Assembly (NCBI GenBank): GCA_945928585.1
Contig: CAMENQ010000179.1
Coordinates: forward strand, 1 to 5,311
DNA: 5,311 nt
Reading direction: 5' to 3'
DNA from: an uncultured Roseburia sp.
GTDB taxonomy: Bacteria > Bacillota > Clostridia > Lachnospirales > Lachnospiraceae
Below the pieces are notes generated by a model, which made no database searches, was not told the DNA's origin, and was given only the letters and a program-made list of their open reading frames with translations. This document shows, one piece after another, positions 1 to 4,890 of the stretch (positions within the stretch are counted from its first letter, which is position 1; each line of letters opens with the position of its first letter). A program made the position numbers and the translations under genes.

Positions 1-593
1 ATTTTCGCCAGTTCATATGATATAACAGGTGAATTGTCACCTCCATAATGTTTTTCAAAAACAGCTATATCCCTGTTGGTGTGAAGCCCATGTGGCTTGT
101 GAAAAATCCGTATGTCACTGTCATATACCGCCGGTTCAGTTTTTAGCACTTCATGTATGGGATTTTTAAATTCAAATGTCCTGACACGTTTAAACAACTT
201 CGCTCTATATTCCTCATTAAAATTATATACTGTATTTTCATCATATTGACCGCTGTACAGCATCTGCACTATATCTATCTCAGGAAGAAGCACCTGTTTC
301 ATCTGCATAAAAGCCTTCCTATTTTCTTCGTCAAGCACCTCGTCTGCGTCTGCTATATATATGTAGTCACAGGTGGCAAATGATATGGAATAGTTTCTGG
401 CTGCCGAAAAATCGTCGCCCCACTTAAAATCATATATTTTATCTGTGTATCTTCTTGCTATTTCCTTTGTTTTATCCGTAGAGCCTGTGTCCACAATGAT
501 AATTTCATCCATAAGACCTGTCAGACTGTCCAGACATCTTGATAATACTTTTTCTTCATTTTTAACTATCATACAAAGACTTATGGTTATCAT
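1..593 (-). CDS. Family 2 (GT-A) glycosyltransferase, 3' end outside window
   Basis: The first 197 codons are present; the gene continues past the left edge. The N-terminus reads SLCMIVKNEEKVLSRCLDSL (residues 5-24), then EIIIVDTGSTDKTKEIA (30-46), WGDDFSAARNYS (58-69) and a DAD motif at 82-84. This is the pattern of GT2 enzymes that bind a nucleotide sugar through an early Asp (here D35) and a metal-binding DXD. The subgroup often carries TPR repeats after the catalytic domain, but that part lies outside the window. The protein should be cytoplasmic, since no signal peptide or membrane segment is visible. The ATG start at 593 has AAGGAGG eight bases upstream, and no in-frame start lies just before it. 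The gene follows the flagellar cluster on the same strand but is separated by a terminator and has its own promoter. Family is confident; the acceptor is unknown, and flagellin or cell-surface glycan is a guess from context. Confidence 0.9.
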   Translation of the reverse strand, partial: MITISLCMIVKNEEKVLSRCLDSLTGLMDEIIIVDTGSTDKTKEIARRYTDKIYDFKWGDDFSAARNYSISFATCDYIYIADADEVLDEENRKAFMQMKQVLLPEIDIVQMLYSGQYDENTVYNFNEEYRAKLFKRVRTFEFKNPIHEVLKTEPAVYDSDIRIFHKPHGLHTNRDIAVFEKHYGGDNSPVISYELAK

Positions 594-625
594 TTGCAGT
601 GCCTCCTTGAATTTTTCTTCATCAT
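590..625 (-). CDS. Putative 11-codon leader ORF overlapping the glycosyltransferase start
   Basis: This short frame encodes MMKKNSRRHCK. Its start has GGAG at 634-637 with an eight-base spacer, which is a good ribosome binding site. Its TGA stop overlaps the glycosyltransferase ATG in an ATGA arrangement typical of translational coupling. It lies downstream of the predicted promoter, so it would be in the transcript. The glycosyltransferase's own Shine-Dalgarno sequence lies inside this ORF. It is very short and may be chance; no peptide family is recognised. Confidence 0.3.
   Translation of the reverse strand: MMKKNSRRHCK
602..608 (-). promoter_or_regulatory. Ribosome binding site of the glycosyltransferase gene
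   Basis: AAGGAGG lies eight bases before the ATG at 593 and fixes the start of the partial glycosyltransferase, for which no in-frame alternative exists nearby. It is embedded in the putative leader ORF. Confidence 0.8.
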
Positions 626-673
626 TACTGTTTCTCCTCTACAAAATTATAGTTTTTACGTCCCTTTTTTTTC

Positions 674-702
674 ATTATATCATTGTTTTTTTATTGTAAC
701 AA
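674..702 (-). promoter_or_regulatory. Sigma-A-type promoter with extended -10, driving the glycosyltransferase gene
   Basis: A consensus -10 TATAAT at 674-679 is preceded by TG-N (extended -10). A -35 TTGTTA at 697-702 (four of six consensus bases) lies exactly 17 bases upstream. Transcription would start near 667 and give a leader of about 70 bases. The site lies after the flagellar-cluster terminator, so the glycosyltransferase is probably a separate transcription unit. The spacer contains a run of seven A. Confidence 0.7.
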
Positions 703-755
703 CTAAAATGTCTGCCAAATGCTGTTCTTGCAATTCAAACCCAAAACCACAAAGT

Positions 756-788
756 AAAAGGATGCCAACTGGCTGTTGGCATCCTTTT
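756..788 (-). terminator. Rho-independent terminator at the end of the flagellar cluster
   Basis: A perfect 14-bp stem (AAAAGGATGCCAAC paired with GTTGGCATCCTTTT) closes a five-base loop, starting 18 bases after the stop codon of the FliT-like gene. The 3' arm ends in four T followed by ACTTTG, so the U-tract is short on this strand. The opposite strand also reads T-rich after the stem, so the hairpin could act in both directions, although no plus-strand gene is seen here. Confidence 0.85.
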
Positions 789-806
789 CTTTTACAAATA
801 AAAATT

Positions 807-1292
807 TTAGTGTTTCGTATCCAAAAACTGTGAATCCACTACATTCAGTTTATTCATGCTCTGATAATAGCTTGCCGCAACTTTGTTTGCGTTCTTTACT
901 GAACGGATATTTTTGCGGGATTCTACCATTTTTTTTTGGAATACCTCTTTATTTCTTGCCTCTCCTGACTGTATATCCATAGATTTCTCTGTAATTTCTT
1001 TTATCTTCTCCTGTAGTTTTACTATATCCTGCTTGTAAATATCTTTATGATTATTCAGTTCTTCCTTTACTCTGTCATATACAGACTGGAAGCCCTTATC
1101 CAGAACTTCCAGCTCGTTTATGTATTTTTCCTTGACTTCCACAGTCTCATTAAAGCTGTCGAAGTCAATTTCATCTTTATGAAGTATTTGTTCCTGAATC
1201 CTGTTTTGTTCAAGTATTCCATCCAGAACCTTTAATTTCTTATCAAGGCTTTCCTTTAATATACCTATGTAGTTATGCTCGTTGTTTTGCAT
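807..1292 (-). CDS. FliT/FlgN-like flagellar export chaperone
   Basis: This 161-residue protein has no Pro, Trp or Cys and is rich in Lys, Glu, Asn and Leu. It therefore looks almost wholly alpha-helical, as FliT and FlgN chaperones are. The stretch around residues 50-70 (VEVKEKYINELEVLDKGF) resembles the repeated 'KE ... I ... L' helix of FlgN/FliT proteins. The C-terminal part (about 130-161) has an ANKVAASYYQSM segment ending in a short charged tail, a pattern I associate with clostridial FlgN-like proteins. Family knowledge: such chaperones keep hook-associated proteins or the FliD cap soluble and deliver them to the type III export gate. Its start lies 20 bases inside fliS, which implies translational coupling, and AGAGGT lies upstream at 1301-1306. 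Position right after fliD and fliS favours a FliT role over FlgN. Sequence alone does not settle this, so no symbol is given. A run of nine A lies at codons 119-122. Confidence 0.75.
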   Translation of the reverse strand: MQNNEHNYIGILKESLDKKLKVLDGILEQNRIQEQILHKDEIDFDSFNETVEVKEKYINELEVLDKGFQSVYDRVKEELNNHKDIYKQDIVKLQEKIKEITEKSMDIQSGEARNKEVFQKKMVESRKNIRSVKNANKVAASYYQSMNKLNVVDSQFLDTKH

Positions 1293-1653
1293 TTTTCATT
1301 ACCTCTTCCCATGTGTTTCGCATGGTTCTCAGATGTTGAAGTACTTCCTCCAATATCTCTTTGTTTTTTGTAACATTTGCCTCTACCAGTCTGTCATATA
1401 GGTACTTATATACATTTTCAAAATCCTGAGCTACAGGGTACTTGAAATTAAGGCTTGAACGAAATTCCTCAATTATATTTTCTACTTTTCTTATGTTTGT
1501 GTGCGCTTTGTTTATATCTTTCTGCTCTATGCCCACTATGGCAAGATTACAGAATTTGATTGCTCCATCATACAGCATAAGTGTAAGCTGTGCAGGCGAA
1601 GCTGTCATTATTTTATTATTTGCATATTGGCTGTAGCCGTTAGGTAATGCCAT
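1273..1653 (-). CDS. fliS: Flagellin export chaperone FliS
   Basis: This 126-residue protein has the typical FliS opening: YSQYANNKIMTASPAQLTLMLYDGAIKFC (residues 7-35), with the conserved 'Y..N.I.TASP..L..MLYDGAI' block. Length matches the family (about 120-135). FliS is a cytoplasmic four-helix bundle that binds the C-terminal helix of flagellin, prevents premature polymerisation and hands flagellin to the export apparatus; in Gram-positive bacteria it also influences FliW binding to flagellin. The start is preceded by AAAGGGG at 1662-1668, eight bases upstream and less canonical than the GGAGG sites of its neighbours. It follows fliD after 28 bases and overlaps the FliT-like gene by 20 bases, so all three are very likely cotranscribed. 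Confidence 0.97.
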   Translation of the reverse strand: MALPNGYSQYANNKIMTASPAQLTLMLYDGAIKFCNLAIVGIEQKDINKAHTNIRKVENIIEEFRSSLNFKYPVAQDFENVYKYLYDRLVEANVTKNKEILEEVLQHLRTMRNTWEEVMKNAKQRA

Positions 1654-1681
1654 TTTTTATGCCCCTTTCAGTTTATGATTT

Positions 1682-3982
1682 TTATTGTGTGCCCATAAGT
1701 GCTGATAATGATGAAGTACTTGACTGCAACTGTGCAAGTGCTTTTTCCATAGCTGCGAACTGGTCGTAGTACTTATCTTCCATATTTTGAACTTTCTCCT
1801 CCCATTTTTCAATGGTATCATCATAGGCTTCATAATTTTTCTTCATCTGCTTATCATTATACAAGGTGTATGCACTGCTGACAGAAGATGAAGCCATCTT
1901 CTTTGTAAGATTATCATATAAGCCCTTTGTAAGCTGAGTGAAAAAGCTTACTACTGTGTCAGGATCACTTGCTATAGCTGCGCGAAGCTTATCTGTATTT
2001 CCTGATGTAGAGCCATCCTCACTGTCTCCGTCTATATGGTAAACACCCTTTTCATTTTCTCCCGATGAAAAATATCCAAGTGTAGCTATACCAAAGCTTG
2101 AAAGAGAATATGTCTCTTCTCCTATTTTATATGATGTAGTCATAGACATCTTCATAGTAGAAATAACGCCGCCAAGTGTAGTATCTCTTCTAAGAAGCGA
2201 ATCCTTTATTTTCTTTTCCCACTTTTCTACCTCTGTATCAGACATAGCATCTTTCTCATCATCAGTCAGTGGCTCGTATCCCTTTGCAGAAGCTGCATTG
2301 TACAATGTATCCATTTCTTTGATAAGAGCATTATATTCCTTAATAGTATCCTTTATCATGTTGTATATGCCATCTACGTCTGTAGCTGTAGTAATGCTTA
2401 TTTCCTCACCCGGAGCTGTCACTGCATTAGCTGTTATGGTAAGTCCGTTAATGGAATAATTATTGCTGTTTGATGTAAATGTAGCTCCATTTAATACAAT
2501 TTCCGAATCCACACCATCTATACGGACGCCGGCACTTGTACCTAATGCTTCTGCCAGCTTTTGTGCATCAACTATATTGCCATTTGAATCAACTGCTCCT
2601 GCAGTCTGTGCTTTACTGACAATGTCCTTTGCTGTATTTCTTACATCCTCGTACTTTGCCCGATAGGACTTATATGTATCATCAGCAGCATAATCTGCTC
2701 TGATTGTTCCTGTTACGGTCTGACTATTGTCTGCATCATACTTTTTAAATGTTGCTGCTTTTATTTCATCTGTAGATAAATTCTTTTCAGCAATCTTGTT
2801 GTTTTCTTCTATTGTCTTTTCATTTTCCTTTATTTCTTCCGTGTTTGCTTCTATTTGAGCCGAAAGCCCGTCAGCATATTCCTTCTGCTTATCTTCGGTA
2901 AGTGTATTTAATGTTATATTTTCCTCAAAGCCAGCATTATCAACTGAATCACCTGTTATTTTTATGCCGTATTTTTCGTTAATGTCATCATATACACTTA
3001 ACGTAGCCTTATTTTCACTTATCTGCTTCTGCTTTTCTGCTATGGCTTCAATATTCTTATTATCAGTGTTTTCATCCACAAGTTTCTGAAGTTCCTCTTC
3101 TAACTTAGATATACTTTCCTTTACACCTGCATATGTTTTCGCCTTATCGTCAGATGACATATTAGCATATGTCAGTTTTTGATTTAACTTAGTATTTTCT
3201 TCAGTCAGAGCGGTGTTTCTGTCGGTAAGTGTTTTATTTGCCTCTGATATCTGGTCCTTAAGATAGTCATTCAAAGCCATATTTTCAAGGTCGCTGTCTG
3301 TGTATGCTGCTGCTGATATATAGCTGCCCATATCTGCCTGAGATACGGAAAAAATACCCAGACTCTTCATCATATTCATTCCAGCGGAATTTCCTGTAAT
3401 AGAAAAATCATGATCCTTGCCGCTTGTCTTTGAACTGATGAAAAATCTCTGATTTGTTTCATCAAAGCTTGCGTTAAGTCCTGCTTCCTTAAGTTTAGAT
3501 ACAAGCTGTCCTACATTCATATCCTCTGTAAGTTCTATGTCTGTATCTTTTCCGTCAACACTTACACTAAGAACACCTGATGAACTTCCCCCGTTTAGTT
3601 CTGAAAGCTTTGTACTTGCAGTGACCTTTTCACTTTTGTTAAGCTTCGCTCCTGTAAGATAGCCTGTTGTTGCAAGCTTATTTATCTGCAAAGACTGAGT
3701 TCCGTTTACCGCACTGTTTTCTGCTTTTACGGTAGCCTTTGTGCTGTCTGAGACAGATGCAGTTTTTTTGCTGTAAGCCGTAGAAAATCTCATAGGACTA
3801 AGCTTGTTTGTATAAAAACTGTATACCTTTGTATTAAGTGATTTCCATGCTTCCATCTGCCACTCAAGCTTTGTCTGTGCTTTTACATATTTGTCTTTTT
3901 TTATACTATATGCCGATACAAGCTCCTGTACAAGAGCATCTGTATCCATACCTGATATCATACCTGATAATCTGATTGCCAT
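1682..3982 (-). CDS. fliD: Flagellar filament cap protein FliD with large central insertion
   Basis: I place the start at the ATG at 3982 (MAIRLSGMISGMDTDALVQE), because GGAGG sits seven bases upstream; this gives 766 residues. The N-terminal FliD domain covers about 1-100, with the hallmark 'SGMDTDALV' and coiled-coil helices. A conserved D2-like part runs to about 215 (FISSKTSGKDHDFSITGNSAG at 181-201). The C-terminal FliD domain begins near 485 (VRIDGVDSEIVLNGATFTSN) and ends in a helical tail (IEKWEEKVQNMEDKYYDQF at 724-742, then LSALMGTQ). Between them, about residues 216-485 form an extra Glu/Lys/Asn-rich segment with probable coiled coils, absent from short FliDs such as the 468-residue E. 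coli protein. FliD is exported and forms the cap under which flagellin subunits fold at the filament tip; it can also act as an adhesin. It sits 36 bases after flaG and 28 before fliS, and an internal promoter is possible. Confidence 0.97.
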   Translation of the reverse strand: MAIRLSGMISGMDTDALVQELVSAYSIKKDKYVKAQTKLEWQMEAWKSLNTKVYSFYTNKLSPMRFSTAYSKKTASVSDSTKATVKAENSAVNGTQSLQINKLATTGYLTGAKLNKSEKVTASTKLSELNGGSSSGVLSVSVDGKDTDIELTEDMNVGQLVSKLKEAGLNASFDETNQRFFISSKTSGKDHDFSITGNSAGMNMMKSLGIFSVSQADMGSYISAAAYTDSDLENMALNDYLKDQISEANKTLTDRNTALTEENTKLNQKLTYANMSSDDKAKTYAGVKESISKLEEELQKLVDENTDNKNIEAIAEKQKQISENKATLSVYDDINEKYGIKITGDSVDNAGFEENITLNTLTEDKQKEYADGLSAQIEANTEEIKENEKTIEENNKIAEKNLSTDEIKAATFKKYDADNSQTVTGTIRADYAADDTYKSYRAKYEDVRNTAKDIVSKAQTAGAVDSNGNIVDAQKLAEALGTSAGVRIDGVDSEIVLNGATFTSNSNNYSINGLTITANAVTAPGEEISITTATDVDGIYNMIKDTIKEYNALIKEMDTLYNAASAKGYEPLTDDEKDAMSDTEVEKWEKKIKDSLLRRDTTLGGVISTMKMSMTTSYKIGEETYSLSSFGIATLGYFSSGENEKGVYHIDGDSEDGSTSGNTDKLRAAIASDPDTVVSFFTQLTKGLYDNLTKKMASSSVSSAYTLYNDKQMKKNYEAYDDTIEKWEEKVQNMEDKYYDQFAAMEKALAQLQSSTSSLSALMGTQ

Positions 3983-3989
3983 AATTATT

Positions 3990-3994
3990 CCTCC
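3990..3994 (-). promoter_or_regulatory. Ribosome binding site that decides the fliD start
   Basis: GGAGG lies seven bases before the ATG at 3982. An in-frame GTG at 4000 would give six more residues (MNGGII), but they encode this very ribosome binding site, so the downstream ATG is preferred. A second GGAG lies about ten bases further upstream. Confidence 0.85.
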
Positions 3995-4005
3995 ATTCAC
4001 TCCAA

Positions 4006-4035
4006 ATTATAATGGCTTTTATAATTTTCTGTCTA
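4006..4035 (-). promoter_or_regulatory. Possible internal sigma-A-type promoter before fliD
   Basis: A consensus TATAAT at 4006-4011 lies 18 bases downstream of TAGACA at 4030-4035 (five of six -35 bases). The -35 box and most of the spacer lie inside the end of flaG. Transcription would start near 4000, giving a fliD leader of about 18 bases. In AT-rich DNA such matches arise by chance, so this is tentative. Confidence 0.35.
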
Positions 4036-4450
4036 CCATAATTCCTGCAAGTTCCCAGACTTTCTCTATAAGGTCAAGTGTTTCCTCTGCAGGATATTCC
4101 TTAATCACGTCTTTTGTATCCTTGTCAAGTATTTTTATGGTCACTCTGCCCGTACCCTCATGTATACCGTACTGGCAATATGTGTTATTCATTTTTTTGT
4201 TAAGGTCTGCCACAGCTTTCTGGATTTTTTTATTGTCCTTTTCAACGTTCTGTTCCTTTGTCATCTCATCGTTAAGATTAGTACCATTATCCGAACTCTT
4301 AGATTGTACCTGCTGTGTATGTGATATAGGCTGTGCCTCCACTACCGGTGCCTGCTGTACTGACTCTACATGTTTTGGCTGTGCTGCCGATGTACTGCCC
4401 TGACTCTGATAAGCTGCGCCGGCTGCTCTTGATACTGATTCTAATGCCAT
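4019..4450 (-). CDS. flaG: Flagellar protein FlaG
   Basis: The protein has 143 residues when started at the ATG at 4450, which has GGAGG five bases upstream. The first 60 residues (MALESVSRAAGAAYQSQG onward) are low-complexity, rich in Gln, Ser and Ala, and probably disordered. The FlaG domain lies at about 65-143, with a charged helix (KDNKKIQKAVADLNKKM) and then the family core YGIHEGTGRVTIKILDKDT (94-112), 'IKEYPAEETLDLIEKVWELAG' spread over 116-136, and a 'VDRKL' end. FlaG is a small protein found beside fliD in many flagellar clusters. Loss alters filament length in several bacteria; its biochemical role is unclear. It begins after a 213-bp gap containing a terminator and promoter-like signals, so it may head its own fliD-fliS transcript, and a CsrA-type RNA hairpin lies about 90 bases upstream. 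Confidence 0.93.
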   Translation of the reverse strand: MALESVSRAAGAAYQSQGSTSAAQPKHVESVQQAPVVEAQPISHTQQVQSKSSDNGTNLNDEMTKEQNVEKDNKKIQKAVADLNKKMNNTYCQYGIHEGTGRVTIKILDKDTKDVIKEYPAEETLDLIEKVWELAGIMVDRKL

Positions 4451-4455
4451 AATTT

Positions 4456-4460
4456 CCTCC
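4456..4460 (-). promoter_or_regulatory. Ribosome binding site that decides the flaG start
   Basis: GGAGG lies five bases before the ATG at 4450. A longer in-frame reading from the ATG at 4513 lacks a Shine-Dalgarno sequence and would add 21 residues unlike FlaG N-termini, so the 4450 start is preferred. Confidence 0.8.
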
Positions 4461-4473
4461 ATTCTGCCACATC

Positions 4474-4500
4474 CATGCGGCCCAAATACGAAGTAGTTTA
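4474..4500 (-). promoter_or_regulatory. Candidate sigma-28 (SigD/FliA)-type promoter for flaG
   Basis: TAAA at 4497-4500, a 15-base spacer and GCCGCATG at 4474-4481 match the flagellar sigma pattern TAAA-N15-GCCGATAN in the -35 box and the key GCCG; the last four bases are off consensus. Transcription would begin near 4467, only about 17 bases before the flaG ATG but just upstream of its ribosome binding site. Late filament genes are usual targets of this sigma factor, which supports the call. Confidence 0.5.
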
Positions 4501-4507
4501 TATCAGC

Positions 4508-4525
4508 TGCCATATACTTATGGCA
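4508..4525 (-). repeat. Perfect 7-bp inverted repeat at the predicted start site
   Basis: TGCCATA and TATGGCA flank a four-base spacer. The repeat begins where the -10 of the sigma-A-like promoter ends and so covers its expected start site. It could be a repressor operator or a small hairpin at the 5' end of the flaG transcript. No known operator is recognised. Confidence 0.45.
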
Positions 4526-4553
4526 TGATATATATTTTTTACCTCCGTGTAAA
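4525..4553 (-). promoter_or_regulatory. Candidate sigma-A-type promoter upstream of flaG
   Basis: TTTACA at 4548-4553 (five of six -35 bases) and TATCAT at 4525-4530 (five of six -10 bases) are separated by exactly 17 bases. The site lies just after the terminator that follows csrA, where a new promoter for flaG-fliD-fliS would be expected. The -35 box overlaps the CsrA-type hairpin, so the two readings compete unless both function on different transcripts. Confidence 0.5.
4538..4553 (-). promoter_or_regulatory. Candidate CsrA-binding RNA hairpin (GGA in a hexaloop)
   Basis: The transcript would read UUUAC-ACGGAG-GUAAA: a five-bp stem closed by C-G with GGA in a six-base loop. The core ACACGGAGGU (4541-4550) matches every fixed base of ACANGGANGU, the CsrA/RsmE recognition core. 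The GGAGG here has no start codon at Shine-Dalgarno distance (the nearest ATG, 15 bases on, opens a two-codon frame), so it is not an ordinary ribosome binding site. csrA lies immediately upstream. The site would be transcribed only by readthrough from fliW-csrA or from a promoter further upstream. Confidence 0.5.
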
Positions 4554-4579
4554 TATGTTTTCTGCCATTTATGGATAGC

Positions 4580-4627
4580 AAAAAACTGCCTTCTATAGTT
4601 TTCTAATCTATATTTCGGCAGTTTTTT
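4580..4627 (-). terminator. Rho-independent terminator after csrA
   Basis: AAAAAACTGCC and GGCAGTTTTTT form an 11-bp perfect stem starting 36 bases after the csrA stop and ending in a run of six T. The 26-base loop can fold further through TATAG paired with CTATA. The GC core is only five pairs and the loop is large, so partial readthrough into flaG is plausible. It separates fliW-csrA from flaG-fliD-fliS. Confidence 0.7.
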
Positions 4628-4663
4628 AATTTTCTTTATATTTTTAAATAAATTTGTTTCACT

Positions 4664-4876
4664 TTACAGCCCCTTCAACGCCTCAAAGCCTGCTGAATTT
4701 GCTGCCTCCTTATTTGACTCCTGTATCTGTTCATATACCTCTTTTCGGTAAACCGGCACAGACTTAGGTGCTGAAATTCCTATTTTTACCTGATCACCTT
4801 TTACCTCAATAACGGTGATTTCTATGTTATTGTCTATTATTATGGATTCATCTTTTTTTCTCGATAATGCAAGCAT
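4664..4876 (-). CDS. csrA: Carbon storage regulator CsrA (RNA-binding translational regulator)
   Basis: This 70-residue protein aligns along its first 50 residues with CsrA: MLALSRKKDESIII, then the core 'IEITVIEVKGDQVKIGISAP' and VPVYRKEVYEQI. The residues known to contact RNA, L4, R6 and R44, are present. The usual Gly near position 9 is Asp here. Residues 51-70 form a tail ending EALKGL, as in other Gram-positive CsrAs, which are longer than the 61-residue E. coli protein. CsrA is a homodimer that binds GGA motifs in mRNA leaders and blocks ribosome access; in Bacillus subtilis it represses flagellin (hag) translation. It starts 14 bases after fliW with AAGGAGGG at 4883-4890 in between, so the two are cotranscribed. 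A terminator follows. Confidence 0.97.
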   Translation of the reverse strand: MLALSRKKDESIIIDNNIEITVIEVKGDQVKIGISAPKSVPVYRKEVYEQIQESNKEAANSAGFEALKGL

Positions 4877-4890
4877 ATTTTACCCTCCTT

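Noticed and set aside
600..611. CsrA-type site over the glycosyltransferase ribosome binding site (UUCAAGGAGGC)
   Set aside because: It departs from the ACANGGANGU core at two fixed bases, and any AAGGAGG ribosome binding site gives a similar partial match; no hairpin presents the GGA.
153..699. Plus-strand ORFs with membrane-like hydrophobic stretches opposite the glycosyltransferase
   Set aside because: They are antisense shadows of an AT-rich coding region; the minus strand shows unambiguous GT2 motifs.
694..702. Short palindrome TTGT-T-ACAA over the -35 of the glycosyltransferase promoter
   Set aside because: Four-base arms in AT-rich DNA are expected by chance and match no operator I recognise.
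3983..4000. GTG start of fliD giving six extra residues
   Set aside because: Those codons encode the GGAGG of the ATG at 3982, and the GTG has no well-spaced ribosome binding site of its own.
3891..4403. Plus-strand ORF of 170 residues, Cys-rich and hydrophobic
   Set aside because: It lies antisense across the fliD-flaG junction. Its Cys and Ser content follows from the antisense reading of Gln, Ala and Thr codons, and no ribosome binding site or family pattern is seen.
4451..4513. Longer FlaG starting at the ATG at 4513
   Set aside because: No Shine-Dalgarno sequence is present, the extra residues do not look like FlaG, and the region holds promoter-like signals.
4464..4567. Three copies of TGGCAG at 4464-4469, 4507-4512 and 4562-4567 on the minus strand
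   Set aside because: Six-base matches with irregular spacing (43 and 55 bases) are not convincing as binding-site repeats.
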